A program made the position numbers and the translations under genes. Shown here piece after piece: positions 10,062 to 22,182 of a stretch of DNA of 64,000 nt (position 1 is the first letter of the stretch; every line of letters starts with the position of its first letter). Under the pieces are notes generated by a model. It was not told the origin of the DNA and ran no database searches. It worked only from the letters and a program-made list of their open reading frames with translations. Source of the stretch: Coprinellus micaceus (Eukaryota > Basidiomycota > Agaricomycetes > Agaricales > Psathyrellaceae). The stretch lies in the NCBI GenBank assembly GCA_951394405.1, contig OX596340.1:2914001-2978000 (forward strand), written 5' to 3'.

Positions 10062-13000
10062 ATGTATTCTAATGACCCTTTATATTTTGCCGTAACCCCT
10101 CACGACTCCGACTTCCATATCCCTTTTTCGACCCAGGACCCTCCCAAGGCCAGGGATCTTCCTTCCACCCACCTCTTCGTCTGCGATCCACCTCGAGAAC
10201 GGCTGCCAACACTGACGAACGAGACCTGGGGACTCGGCATTGATTCGCGTTTGGTGAGTCCTTGGCATGTGTACTTCATGGCGGGCGCTGAACGCGTCGC
10301 GTACCTAGGCTATAGTTCGAGACGACCCAGACCTCGACAATATTGGCTTCTACAGCAACATCTACACTCATTTGCCCGATCCAACCACCCGCTCAATCTC
10401 CGACATCCAGGAAAACGTTGAGGGAATGTCGACCAAGCGAAGGCGTTCTGTGCAGTCGATTCTCGTGCCTACGTTCCTCCAGGGCTCGAGTTCAACGCCG
10501 ACCAGTCCAAATGGGACCAATCCGGACTCCAACGCGAAGGGCGCGAAAAGAACCTCGAGGATTCGTGCGCACTCTTCTGCGGCAGTTGTCGGTGGTCGCT
10601 GGAGCATTCTGTCTGCCGCGAAGGAGGAGCCTGTTCCCTCACCGCTTTCACCCATCGATACACCAACTTTCGTTCCATCTTCACGCGACTCTCCACCGCC
10701 CGACTTTCTGCTCGATGATGACCCATTTGCCGACCTTACCGCTGGACCGTGCATCTCGCGACAACCTGTGCAAACACCTACGTCCCCCCCACCACCACCA
10801 GAGGAAGTCATACTTCCCCCCACACCCCGCTCGCCTCTCATGCCCACAGTTGAAGAGGTGCCGAGCAAATCTCTTACTCGTGCAAATTCCTCTGGGGGGT
10901 CGGAGAAAAAGCAACCACTCCCTCGGGCATTCACACCACGCACTCCCGTCGCCGCTCACAGACGACCGGCGTTCAGTTCCCGCCCTTCACTCCCGTCTCT
11001 AAGCACACTTGCTCAGATGCACGTCGTGCTCACCAAGAAGGTTCGTTCGCAACGCGTCCATCACGTATCGTAACAGCATCTCATAACCTTTTGTTTAGGT
11101 GCGAAAAGGACGGCCAGGAGCTGGTTTGCCTTTCGAGCCTTGGGACAACCCAACCGCCGAGCTCCCTCCTCGAGTGTTGCAGGATGTTCAGGGGACTAGT
11201 ACGCAGTGCCTCCCTGTGGGGACCCAGCCATTGCTGCCCAGTCAGCTTGTTGGGATTGCAACCAACGCTTCCGCGACAGACCCTCTGCGGAGCGAGGCAG
11301 AGACGCCTTCCCACACCTATGTCACCCCGGCCTCGCCTTCATCACTATCTGTCAGCCATCACGAAGTTTCCTCGATACCCACCCCGCTCCCCTCAGAGGA
11401 AACGCCGCAGTGGACGTCCCAGCATCTGAATCAAAGCCAATCAGAGCCGATTCTCCCGTCAGCACCATCCTCCGATTCAGGGCATGGCGACCTGTTGGAC
11501 AGCTACTACTCTGAAGGGTCGAGTGAAGGTCATGAAGAGGAGGGTCACACGGCTGTTTTGGAGCTGGACGACGATTCCCTATCGGCGTATCAGCGATACC
11601 AGCGGTATGCAGACTTTACGGACTTCGATACGGACACCACCACGACCGCATCCAATTCGTGCGACGAACTTTCTCCTCCTCCCTCCTCTCGGGTGTCATC
11701 TTTCGACCTAGAACTTCCTCACGCCCTTTCCCGCTCGATTTCCTCCTCGTCATCGCGCCTCTCGGGCACTTCTTCCTCCAAGTCCAGTGTGGACCATGAA
11801 GAGGATACACACCTATGTGTTGATGTCTTACCTCCTTCCCGCTCCAGTGCCGTCATCGCCCTCGAGGACCAGCTGCGTATTAGCTTCGACAGCGGCATCG
11901 ACACTTCGACCACTCGTTCCTCTTTCGAGGACAGTGACGCCCTCCGTTCCCCACACAACCACGAATTCGACTTCCCCCCTCGAATCGTCACATCGCCAGA
12001 CTCTTACCCATTCCACCATCTTACGGAAGGACTTCCTCCAACGCCAGACTTAACGTCATCTTCCTCGCCCCCGGGTGGCGCCCATTACCGTGCTTCTAGA
12101 TCTTCGACGATGTCTTCGGCTCTGTGGACTCCGTCATCACATTCACCGTCATCTTACTTTCCACCCTTCCCTCCCGCTGGAAAGCAGCAACAAGGAGCGG
12201 ATCCGAACGCAAAGGACTGGGTGGCGAGGTGGCGGGATCGCTATGCGAAGATCAATTCGTTTGGAAAGGGATCGGGGACGTTTGTGAGTGATCTGGAATT
12301 GAGTGATCCGTTGTTGGACCTTGGTTCTTCATCCAGTTACGACTATGACAGCCGAGGTCCTTCGATGGAAGAGCGGGAATTGGCGCCCGTCAATGCGCAG
12401 TCGTCCGCTCCGTCGTTTTTGCCGGAAACACAACTTTTGGCTCCCTCTGATTCAATGCATCTTTCGCACATCCCAACACCCAGATACTCTGATGAATTGT
12501 TTCAGCCCTTCTATCCATTGAAGCCAAGTGCTGGTCTGGCCCCGGAAGGCCCTTGGCCTTCATCCGCAGACACGATCCGTCCTATCCAGCGCAGAACCCC
12601 AAGCGCAGTTATCGAGCACGACCAAGCACACCACGGCGAACTTGGCCCCGAAGAGGACCCGCTTGGCACCGACGGGGATGGCAATAGGATTAACAGCAAC
12701 GTTGATGAATTTGATGGCGTTGCCATTGAAAGCCGGGGTGGTGGTGCGGCGATGGAGCCTGTTGCTCACGTTAACCTGGCACAGGCGACAAGCGTGCCTT
12801 GCGAAGCACCACATTCATCTGCACAGGACTCCGCCGAGGACCCGTTTGAGCTGGAGCAACAAGCTTTGGGGGCATCCACTTCTTCTTTTAACTCTGTCCA
12901 CTCGTCAGCCTCCGCTTCCCTTTCTGCCTCGACCTCGACTTCCCACTCGACACACTCGAACGCCAGCTCATATATTTCGACTAGCTCTTCAGGTTCGGCT

Positions 13001-15668
13001 ACTTCTTCGGTTTACAAGGAACATCAGCACGACGAGGAGACTTTGGACATGCGGCGGTATCGAACTCAGTGGAATGGGTATAGCTACGATGGGGCGGCTA
13101 GGAATGTCGTTGGGGATGGAAGTGGTGGTAGGGGAGTAGTGGATGGGTCTGGCCATGATGGCGATTACAGAGGGCATGGGCGGTCGCATTCAGGGTCCCA
13201 CCAGTACGACCAAGGGGTAGGGTCGAACGGATGGAATGGGAGCATGGCTGGGAGGTATCATGGTTCAAGTGCGTGGGGGACGAATGGTGGTGGAAGGGGT
13301 GACGATGACGACGAGGAAGACGACAGGCGAAGGCGACAGCCCTATCGTGGCCCGGAACATCTGGCCTTCTCGGGCTCTGGTGGCCACGATTCGACATCGG
13401 ACAGCGATGACGAGTACGGTGTGCCCCCTTCAACAGCTGCAGCTCCAGCAAGCCCGACGCGATATCACCATCTCCCCTCCCATCTCTCCTCTCCTCGGCA
13501 ACCCAACGTCCGCTCTTTCCCCGTATCGTCCACAGCGACCTCGAGCGACGACGACGACGTACCCCTCGCCCAGCGCATTCCCACTGCGTTGACAGCGCAG
13601 AAGTCTATTCGACGCCAAGTCCGGGAGGAGCGGCACCAGAAGAAACTCGAGCGAGCTGGAACCACCGCCTCCAAGGTCAATGGCAGCAGCAGTCGGGAGC
13701 ACCGTGGTGATCATGATCGTCGCCTAGGCGAGTCTGCGACCGCGACGGCGTTTGGGAGGGATAGACATGAGACCCTGAGACCTGCGGGAGCGGGAGGCCC
13801 TATTTCTCCGCCCCCCTTGCCGCTATCGAGTTCACTCGAGGCAGCCTTGGCTGCGGCGGGCGTCCCCCCTCCTCTATCAGCACCACTCCCTTCGACTTCA
13901 CAGCACCCCCACCAGCATGCTCAACAAGCTCCTGTCATTGAGAGGAAGCCAACGCGAGCGAGGGCAAACACCCTGCATAACAGGCCTTCCACTGCCCCAA
14001 ATCCGTTCTCTGCCGAGGACCTCGCCATGAGGCTGCAGAACGTGCAGATGGCAACCGAGCAGCATCAAGGCTTGGCGTCGGCTTCGGGGGCAGGGCCTTC
14101 ATCGTTTGGAATGCGGGGCTATGGTTCCGGTGCGGCTACTGGGGGTAGGACGTCACTTGATAACCCTGCGAGAGGGAGAACTTCGAGGGACCCGCCTACC
14201 ACCGGCTTTGTGACTGCTCCACCGACATTGGCTCCCTCCCTGCGCCCCATGCGCTCGTTCCATAGGGAGAAGAAGTCCGGTGCGGATGAGTGGGGTATGG
14301 CCCAGGCGCCGGTGTTACCTGCCGATGCCGAGCAGAAGCTTGCGATTCAGAGGCAGCTGTCGAGGTCGCAGAGTCGTGCAAGGCACGAGGAGCCCCTAGC
14401 ACTGTCGACGAGGAAGAGGAGCGGGTCAGTTTCTAGAGGCCCTCCTTCCCCTCATGCGTATGGTGTCGACGACCCTTTCGCGCCTCCCGTTCCGCCTCTT
14501 CCCTCTAAGCCTCCCCTCGACGAGCCCGCTTACCCTCATACCTCGAGGAAGTTGTACAAGGCGCCTCCGAGCGGAAGGACGTCCACCGAAATCGATCGTG
14601 CCGGTACTCACGGGAAGTCACCCAATGCCCCAATGATACCACCGCCGTCTGGACCTGTTGTGCAGCAGAGATTCTTCGTTGGCGATATGCAGAGGTTCAA
14701 TATGGTGGAGATTACCAGTGCGACTACCGCCGGCGATGTTGTGGATGTGATCGAGGCCCAGGGCGGGTTGGCAGGCATTACGGGTTCTGGGGGGTGGATG
14801 GTATTTGAGGTTGCACAGGACTTTGGCATGGGTGAGTACTCATTCTTGTTTTTTGTATGGTCGAGACGAAGGCTAATGCATTTGGTAGAACGTCCGATTA
14901 GGAGCTTCGAACTTTTGTCTGACGTTCAGGCCTCATGGAACAAGGACAAGATGGTCAACTTGTTCGTGCTCAAACTTACGCCCTTCGCTGTCCCTCTCAG
15001 TCGCAATGTGAGTCTTACTACTTTTCTCCTTCCTTCGGTAGCTGACTTTGCTTGCAGGCTATCCCCTCTAGCTCCCCTGTCTACTCTGGCTACGTCGAGT
15101 GGGAGCAGAAGCGTGGCAAGTGGAGCAAGCGCTTCATGCAACTCCGCGAGCACAGTCTCTGGCTCTCCAAGCGCGAAGGCAAGGAACAAGTCCTTCTATG
15201 TTCATTGTCCAACTTCGATGCCTACATCGTCAACCGGAACCACCGTGCACCCAAGCCTTTCGCATTCTCCCTCAAGTCCACCGATAGCTTGACGTTCTTT
15301 GAGAACGCATCCGATTATGTGCACAACCTCTCGTGTAATGAGAGGGAAGGAAAGTTGTGGATGGAGAAGATTCTGGTTGCCAGGGTGCGTCACAGTTTTT
15401 CCCTCCCCTGACCTGTCGTTTGTTCTGATCCGACTTCATCTAGTCTTATGTCCTTCACCAAGAGCGACAAATTCTCTTTAACCCAAAAGCCGTAGGAGGT
15501 AACGCCTCCGGTGCCGCCCTCTCTCGTGCCGGCACTCTCGCCCGAAAAGCCACTACTCGTCGACCTGTCGAGGCCCCGCTCGTCTCCGTTCCGCCTCTGG
15601 TCTTCTCTGACCAAGTGCAACGCAGCCAGCCCTTTGAACCGGGTTCACTCCTTCATCGGGCGTCGTAA
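10062..15668 (+). CDS. Large Ras-association + PH domain protein (MRL/RIAM-like architecture)
   Basis: Six exons (10062-10253, 10309-11040, 11099-14831, 14889-15007, 15058-15384, 15444-15668) encode 1775 residues. Exon 1 to 2 gives SRLAIVRDDPDLDNIGFYS, which supports the start at 10062. About 1400 residues of Ser/Pro-rich, low-complexity sequence follow. A Ras-association-like domain begins near residue 1497 (RFFVGDMQRFNMVEITS). A PH domain occupies about 1595-1710 (YSGYVEWEQKRGKWSKRFMQLRE, a typical first PH strand pair, and the helix around GKLWMEKILVA). RA-PH tandems bind small GTPases and phosphoinositides and often link Ras/Rap signalling to the actin cortex or polarity; that role is inferred here. 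The long disordered region suggests phospho-regulation. It converges with the membrane-protein gene at 16184. Confidence 0.85.
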
Positions 15669-16183
15669 TATTCTTATCTCATTATTTGCGTCTTCCGTGT
15701 TTCGTTTTCCGGGCCCACGTCACGGTCTTTCTTGGCCGCCCTGTCACGTATCCTTCGACTCTCCTTTCGAGTTTCGTTCTCTGGACATTCTCTTCTTGGT
15801 TTGTTCTTCCACCGCCCATTCCTTCATTTCCTCCCTTTCCTTCTTGTCTTGCCACCATCACCATATTCGGGTCTTGATTTGAACGGCACTCCCCCGCCCC
15901 ATCCACAGAGGACGAGGGCGAGGACGAGCTTGCCTGTACCAACACTCTGTAAAGTCATCTCAGACCGCAGCTTCTTCTGTGTCTATAGCATATGTTGTAT
16001 ACCATATGCGCGCCGTACCGCCACTGTTACCACATTACATACAACTACTCGCTCATCATCCAGCCAACCACTGTATTCCTACCGCATTTGAACTATAGAC
16101 TATATCATACTCTTGCATATGACTTATATACTCCTTCTCGTTCATCCTCATCTCCCTGGCGCCCCTGACGGTCTGGCTACAGT
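15669..16183. other. Convergent intergenic region, 3' flanks only
   Basis: Pyrimidine-rich 3' flank of the RA-PH gene and 3' flank of the (-) membrane-protein gene. Nothing else seen. Confidence 0.5.
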
Positions 16184-17512
16184 TCATGGTATGTCGTCCC
16201 CTTCCCTATTGGCTGCTCCCTGCTCTTCATCATCGTCCTCAGGAAGGCGTATCCCGCCTCTCGCCCGCCAGGAGAGAAGAGCAGCGCCTCCTAAAGCGCT
16301 GGCCTGCAAGAGGCTGAGTACTCGTGGGTCACTGAGAAACGAGAACAACGACAATAAGATGAGATAAACACCATCCAAGACCCACGGAAGAGCCAAAAGA
16401 CAAGCAACGCCCGAGGTGAGAACATAGAATGCCCTGCTGGGGAGAACGTCGTTGGACCTGTAGCTCTGGTACTTGTATAGCGTCGCCCATGTAAGTAGGA
16501 AGGTAATCATATACAGCAAGAAATATCGGCGACCATGGCTCGAATCAAACCAAGGTGCAAAGAAAAGGTAGTAGATGCTTAAGACGGTGGAAAGGGCGAG
16601 GGATGTCAAGAGGGAGAGGATAATCTTGTCCAGTATCGACCGTCTTCCCCATAGCTCCTCCAGAGAGAACCTCTGAATCGTGTTCCATACGTTGTCCATT
16701 GACAAAGGGCGAGAGCTTGGTGATGCACTTCCTCGATCCTCCGTTGTTATGGGCAGCGTCTGCACCACTCCTCCCCGCCTCGTATCCCTCGCCCGTGAGC
16801 ACAACCTCGCAATCGTGAAGAGGAAGTACACGATCAAGGCACCGTAAAAGACCTCGACAAACACCATACAAACCTTAGCCTTGAATAGGGCATCGGCCTC
16901 GTCTGGCATTTCGTCCCAATGGTGGATGGTGAGAACGGCGTCGATGAGAGCTGTAAGGCATGCTGCTGCCCAGATTGCTCCGAGGGTGTATGCCGAGATG
17001 GTGAGGATGCGCAGAACGACGGAGGTGTGACACCGTGCACTGCCCTCGTTGTCCCGCGGCAAATGAGTATGGGACAATGGTGTCGATGGGCTATCCTCAT
17101 CATCCGCAGTCGTGGTAACACCCGACGATGTACCTGGGTAAGCCTTGAGGCGCTTGAAGACGGGCGATATGGACAAGTGGTGGTCCAACGTGAAGAGCGC
17201 GAAGATGGCGAAGATGGAAGTGGAAGGGTCGAGAGGAAAGAGAATAGATATGAAGGTGTAACAGTAGGGGGAGTCTCCAGCCTCAAGTTCGCAGAATCGA
17301 AAACTGCGCTCGAGAATGAACTCCAGCATGCCGGTGTAGTAGAGGACGAGGGTGGTCTGGGTGAGTAGCAATACTACGAGGACGCGTTGGAATGCCTGTT
17401 CCAAGAATGAGCGCCCTAGATCATCCTGGTCGATGATCGGAGTCGGCACTCGAGGAGGCGAAGGTCCAGGTAGAGGTTCTTCGAGTTGGCGGGGAGGCCC
17501 TTCGGTACTCAT
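16184..17512 (-). CDS. Orphan multi-pass membrane protein, distant member of the 31.9-41.1 kb family
   Basis: Single exon, 442 residues, 7-8 hydrophobic segments. Family marks are a first lumenal loop with two cysteines (FCELEAGDSPYC), the aromatic/acidic segment before TM3, the cytosolic signature RRSILDKIILSLL before TM5, the YRSNDVLPSRA loop after TM6 and the C-terminal SWRARGGIRLPEDDDEE. Compared with paralogs it lacks about 28 residues between TM7 and the C-terminal segment, including the second Cys pair (GVYLILLSLFSF then LLQASALGG). The deletion is in frame with no intron signals. No function is known; a receptor, channel or transporter role cannot be told apart from sequence. Its promoter has both family elements (17581-17636). 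Confidence 0.8.
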   Translation of the reverse strand: MSTEGPPRQLEEPLPGPSPPRVPTPIIDQDDLGRSFLEQAFQRVLVVLLLTQTTLVLYYTGMLEFILERSFRFCELEAGDSPYCYTFISILFPLDPSTSIFAIFALFTLDHHLSISPVFKRLKAYPGTSSGVTTTADDEDSPSTPLSHTHLPRDNEGSARCHTSVVLRILTISAYTLGAIWAAACLTALIDAVLTIHHWDEMPDEADALFKAKVCMVFVEVFYGALIVYFLFTIARLCSRARDTRRGGVVQTLPITTEDRGSASPSSRPLSMDNVWNTIQRFSLEELWGRRSILDKIILSLLTSLALSTVLSIYYLFFAPWFDSSHGRRYFLLYMITFLLTWATLYKYQSYRSNDVLPSRAFYVLTSGVACLLALPWVLDGVYLILLSLFSFLSDPRVLSLLQASALGGAALLSWRARGGIRLPEDDDEEQGAANREGDDIP

Positions 17513-17826
17513 GATGGCGGTTTGGGAAGCAAGGGCGATTCCTAGGACCTAGATCTTGTGTCACACGCAGTCTATTAATGAGTGACCCAAGCGGAGATTG
17601 TACTTGGAACACGTATGCGCGTAAATTAGCGCCCGGAGCCGTTCCCCTACGGCCATGAATCTGGGTGGGAGTGCATAACGCTGAGAAGGGTCATAAACCC
17701 CGTCCGGGTGACAAGCGAATAGATATACGTAATGTTTTTTGTCCTCTGCTTCAGCTAAGTAGTACACCTTGTGCCCAACGCTGTACCTCACGTTAGAAAC
17801 GCAATCAGCGGAGGTGGTAACCGAAT
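17513..17826. other. Intergenic region between membrane-protein and F-box genes
   Basis: Promoter of the 17512 gene and 3' flank of the F-box gene. An 89-codon minus-strand frame (17561-17830) overlaps the promoter elements and is not considered a gene. Confidence 0.5.
17581..17636 (-). promoter_or_regulatory. Two-element promoter of the 17512 membrane-protein gene
   Basis: On the minus strand GGGCGCTAA (17634-17626) is followed by ACAATCTCCGCTTGGG (17600-17585). Order and spacing match the membrane-protein genes at 31.9-41 kb. Confidence 0.5.
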
Positions 17827-19278
17827 TCACAAGTAGATATCTACCACAACGCCCAGGTCTTGGAAAGCTTGGACTATAGACGAGTTATCATGATGATACT
17901 CCTCTACCAGTCGAAGTTGAACCGACCGCAGCTCGATCCTCTCCACCGTCCCAGGCCCTGTGGATTTGTTGCAGCGTTCCTGGACATAACCCAGAAGTGC
18001 CTTAAGGGTGATGTCGTTGCCCGGGGAGGTCAGTCCTATGGTTCGCAGCTGGGGGGCGATATGGAGACCTCGATAAGTTGTGCGCAGCTCGTGGAGGAAT
18101 TTATTGGCGTCGAAGGTTACATGGACCAATCCAAGGTGGGTGAGTGACGTTAGCTTGGAAAGGATTGGCATAAGCATGGTAGGTATGATCTTGCTCGGTT
18201 CGACTGTAAATCGCTCGTAAATGGTCAGGGACCGGATGGATGGGGGAGCAGGGCCTCGACAGAAGATGTTGAGATAGTCCAGGTAGTTATACACCGCACT
18301 GATATTCGAGATGCTGTCGTCATTATGGATGCTGACGTCCAGAAGGGCAGGGGCATTAATTTGGCGCAGAATATGGGCGGCATCGAGGGGATCCCGGATG
18401 TCCACATCGAGTGAACGGAGGTGGTGGAACAGAGTTGGGCTTGGTATGTGATGCTCATCATCTACCAGGCTATGGTAGGGTCTGAACATAAACGATGGAA
18501 AGTGTCGATGGCCGGAGCGATGACTTACCCCAAGGCACTCCACTTTTGTGCAGCGTCGGAGGAGATCAGCCAAACGGGCAACGTCCCAGTGGCAGGAAAT
18601 CCTCAGTGACTTCAGCCTTTCTAGGGTCGACGAGGGGATTTCGTAACGAGATCGTGGCTGATTATCCGAGGATGCAAAGGTGAGGTCGAGGGACGTTAGC
18701 GATGACGGAAGGGAATTGAATATGGATCCGGAAGTTCGAATCGGCTCGACATAGTACCCTCGCCCAAACGACAACGTTATGGAGCGAATCGAGTTCCACG
18801 GTTGAGACTGGGAGTTGGCCGCAAAGGCCTTAATTTTGCATATGAGGTGCTCAAAGCACGATGATGGTGAGGTTGGGAGGGTGAGGTGGTCCAAAGGTGG
18901 GCCTGAAGTGAAGAACCTCACGAGGCTTGCGTTCTCGAAATGGCACGAGTAATATGTGATTCCGAGCTGGCCGCATGGGCAAGGATCCTGGAAATTGTAG
19001 CGGTTATAACTGACGAGGCTAACCACCTTATGGGTCATCCCCGCTTTGCTGAGCCAGGCGATAACCTTATCGTAGTCGAACGACCTCCCTATCGGCACCT
19101 CAACGCGGCCCCATAGTTGATGGGTGTGTAGGGCAATGGTTCGCCACGCTTTGCAGACTAGAGTCAAATAGAGTAGCTGATCTCTATCTGCCCCGCTCAG
19201 TGGAGTGCGTGGAATTACCCAGGCGAAAATCTCCCCCAGTATTTCGGGCAGAATCACCCTTGGTGGGTCGGCTTGCAT
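17827..19278 (-). CDS. F-box/LRR-like protein (intact)
   Basis: Single exon, 483 residues. The F-box is at residues 7-60: VILPEILGEIFAWVIPRTPL, then LLYLTLVCKAWRTIALHTHQLWGRVEV. A short Cys cluster follows near residue 100 (DPCPCGQLGITYYSC). The rest is irregular leucine-rich-repeat-like sequence with repeated SLTSLDLTF / HLRSLDVDI / SLTHLGLVHVTFD motifs, ending QDLGVVVDIYL. The likely role is substrate recognition in an SCF ubiquitin ligase through Skp1; this rests on the F-box alone. It is the best intact reference for the pseudogenes at 3112 and 5138. Its upstream region has the GGGCGCTAAA motif at 19423-19414 and a CACC-rich leader. Confidence 0.85.
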   Translation of the reverse strand: MQADPPRVILPEILGEIFAWVIPRTPLSGADRDQLLYLTLVCKAWRTIALHTHQLWGRVEVPIGRSFDYDKVIAWLSKAGMTHKVVSLVSYNRYNFQDPCPCGQLGITYYSCHFENASLVRFFTSGPPLDHLTLPTSPSSCFEHLICKIKAFAANSQSQPWNSIRSITLSFGRGYYVEPIRTSGSIFNSLPSSLTSLDLTFASSDNQPRSRYEIPSSTLERLKSLRISCHWDVARLADLLRRCTKVECLGVSHRSGHRHFPSFMFRPYHSLVDDEHHIPSPTLFHHLRSLDVDIRDPLDAAHILRQINAPALLDVSIHNDDSISNISAVYNYLDYLNIFCRGPAPPSIRSLTIYERFTVEPSKIIPTMLMPILSKLTSLTHLGLVHVTFDANKFLHELRTTYRGLHIAPQLRTIGLTSPGNDITLKALLGYVQERCNKSTGPGTVERIELRSVQLRLVEEYHHDNSSIVQAFQDLGVVVDIYL

Positions 19279-19663
19279 CTCGAGTTCGTTCGTCAGGAGG
19301 GAGCGGCCCTGGGAGTGGGATAGGTAGTTAGTTTAAGTCCTAGTGAGAGTATTTGCTTGTCATACCTTGCGCTTCATCGCGTCGTGGTGATGATGGTGGA
19401 GGGTTAAGGGATGTTTAGCGCCCGTCATGGCCGATTCCGATATTGCAGTTTATATTCCCACGACCTTACCAGGATCCAAAGGTGAGCCAAGGAAAACGCT
19501 TTGGCGACCAAGCTTGACACCCGTGCTCTAGCATTGAGACCAAAGGCTAAACATGGCTATACAGGTGGTGTAGAAAGTACAAAGAAGCGAGCAATGTAAC
19601 AGATTTGTGAGAGCGGAGCGAGAAATACACGATACCAAAAGTCGGGCTGGGAGGTGAAATCAT
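19279..19663. other. Intergenic region (F-box promoter, POB3 3' flank)
   Basis: No open frame of interest. It contains the motif above and the downstream flank of POB3. Confidence 0.5.
19414..19425 (-). promoter_or_regulatory. GGGCGCTAAA motif upstream of the 19278 F-box gene
   Basis: Reads ACGGGCGCTAAA in gene sense, about 140 bp before the start. CCACCATCATCACCACG follows before the ATG. Confidence 0.45.
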
Positions 19664-21959
19664 TTAGTCAGCCGTCTTCAGCTTCTTCTTTGGACGTTCC
19701 ACCTCGCTATCGGCAGGCTTCTTCGCCTTTGGCTTTGGTTTAGGTTTAGGCTTCGCCTCGTCCACATCCATAGCATCCCCGGTGTCCTTCTTTGCCTTCG
19801 CCTTCGGTTTGGGTTTAGGTTTCGGCTTGTCGTCATCGTCCCCGTCCACATCGATATCCATCTCCTCGTCGTCTTTCGCCTTAGACTTCCCAGCTGCCGC
19901 CTTTTTCTTGGGCTTAGGCTTGGGTTTCGCGTCCTCGCCGTCGGAATCCTCAGCGTCACTTTCGTTCGAGCCTTTCTTCGCTGCAGCCTTTTTCTTCTTG
20001 GGGGCGGCATCACCGTCGGCACTGGCTTTGGCTTTACCCTTGGCCGATACCTTCTTGCTCTTCTTCTTCGTACCAGTGGTGAGGGCTCGATCACCGGATG
20101 CGTCTGAGGCGGTCTGAGCACCAGAAGCATCCGAGTCGGTGTCCGTAGGCGACCCTGAGTCGGAGTCGGAGGCTTGGAAGTCCTCTACAAAACGGACGGT
20201 TCATCAGTCATAGTCAAGGAGTGTATAAACCCAGCGAGTGCGTACCGTCTTCTTCACTCTCGTCGTCGTCTCCAGGCGCCCTCGGAGCCCGCCTTGGGCC
20301 ATCGTCGCTGTCGATACTCGCCATGTCCTCGTCGTCATCGTCATCATCCATGCCAGCATCCGCAAGGAGTAATTCGGCATCGGGCACCATCTCGTTCTTC
20401 ACCCGCACCTTCTTGTCCTTCAAGTACGCCTCAGTCACCTCATGCTCCTCCTTGTTGATCGAGCTGAAGTTCAGGTCAGCTCCATTCTTGGGGATGATCT
20501 TTAAGTCGAATGTGCGCGCGGCGGCGGCGCCCATGGATGCACCGACACGGGAGAACACAACTTGGTGGATGTCCTGAATTTCGATGAGGGTAGGTTGCTT
20601 GGAGACGAAGAAGATGTATTTTTCAAGCATGAAGAGGTCGCCCTGGACGGCCTTGAGGTTGGCCTTGATGCCTGGGTGACCGTCGCGGCTCTGGAAGCTG
20701 CCTGCGCCGATGATCTTCTTGCGGGAGAGAGCGCGGAAGACGCTGGAGACGACTTCGTATGTGGGATCTTCGTAGTTCTTCTTGAGCTTGTCGTACTTCT
20801 CGAGGTCCTCCTCGGTCATGTTGAGCTCAGCGGTGATCTCCTCTTCCCTCGTGAACTGCATGACGAGGTACTGGTATCGAGTCTGACCTTGTCGGATGGG
20901 AGTGGTTAAACCGAGCTATTGGAGCGTTAGGTTTGAGGTAGGCGGCGGTCTGATTGGTATACTCACAATGAAGAGGACGTGTTGGTCGTCCTTGGGAAGC
21001 AAGAACAGTCTGTTGATACTGCTGAAGAGAATCTTGTAGTCATAGGTCTTGCCGCGCAACCGCAAGAATTCGGGGAACATATCCATGTCATATCGTCCAC
21101 GAGGCGTAAGCACGAGGACTTCCTCGAAGCTCAAGATCATGTTGCCCGTAATTTGGCCAATGTGGGCACGGTCCTTGATCGTCTCATGGAATGCTTGCGC
21201 GGCGCTAATCTCCTCCTCCTCGTTCTCGTTGTCGGATTTTTGTGAGCCAGCTTCGGAATCTTTGGCCTTGGACGCGGCACCGGGAACGTGGAAACGAATT
21301 TCGACCATCTCGTCCCCTGCGAGCTTTCCTTTGGATGAGCCAGCGAGATTGGCGAACTCGAGCGAAACTTCTGTGCGGCCGGCGATGTTGGAGTTGGCGA
21401 CATTGTCAAGGGGGAGTTCGAATGCTGTTCGGTCTGAGACGAGGAAGGCAAGGTCCTGGCCTGCAAGAAAGGTCAATAAAACTGACAAAATCGGTATGGG
21501 GAATCCACGCACCCCGAAAATCCGCAACACCCCAATTCCAGCCCTTGAAGGCCGCTTCCTGAGTTTCGAGCGTGATACCGAAGTGGTTCTTGAGGAGTTG
21601 AGCGATCTTATCGTGTTCCTACCATGTGTAAGTCAATAAGGTGTTATACACTGCTGACGCAGCGCCGACTCACCTCGCGCAAAAACCCATCGAACCTCTC
21701 CTTCGTGTGGTCTGACATGCCAATTCGCAACTGGAAGTTCCTCGCGACTCGAATCCACTGCGCCCACTTGATCTTCGAAGCCTCCAGAGTCACGACGCTG
21801 CCGCTATCGATACCCTTCCAACCCATCCCACTCGATGCCACACGAAATTCTGCGTCCAGTCAGCACTGTGCAGCATAAACACGAAAGGTGGGTAATTGGC
21901 TACTCACTGCCGACTTCTGGGGACAGGCCATGATAAATCTTGTCGAACTGCGTCGTCAT
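19664..21959 (-). CDS. POB3: FACT complex subunit Pob3/SSRP1
   Basis: Six exons (21959-21908, 21849-21674, 21618-21513, 21460-20964, 20915-20246, 20184-19664) encode 673 residues. The start MTTQFDKIYHGLSPEVG and then SSGMGWKGIDSG match the N-terminal PH-like dimerisation domain. The SSRP1/Pob3 domains follow (NHFGITLE, WNWGVADF, VLVLTPRGRYDMDMFPEFLR, LPKDDQHVLFIV, GLTTPIRQGQTRYQYLVMQF). An acidic run sits near residue 465 (DDDDDDEDMASIDSDDG). The last ~170 residues are an unusual Lys/Pro and Asp-rich tail with repeated KPKPKPKAK and MDVD/MDID motifs. There is no HMG box, as expected in fungi, where Nhp6 supplies it. Pob3 with Spt16 moves H2A-H2B during transcription and replication. It diverges from alpha-actinin over 223 bp. 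Confidence 0.95.
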
Positions 21960-22182
21960 CGTCGTATACAACCTCCAAGGACCGTTTGAGAGACTGCAAG
22001 ACCGTGGATGATGGAGGTAGGAAGCAGGAGACGCGCCGTCGGACTCTGAAATTTATACAGACGCGTCTTGTGCTTTCCCATTACCTCACCCTCCCCGAGC
22101 CAACCTGTTATAGGTTCGAATCGATACCCTAGAACCTCCTAATACCTTCTCCACTACCCGGATACCTAGAGTTGATACCAAG

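Noticed and set aside
13098..13714. Antisense His/Arg-rich frames inside the RA-PH gene
   Set aside because: Shadows of the low-complexity coding sequence on the plus strand.
17561..17830. 89-codon minus-strand frame upstream of the 17512 gene
   Set aside because: It overlaps both promoter elements of that gene and resembles nothing known.
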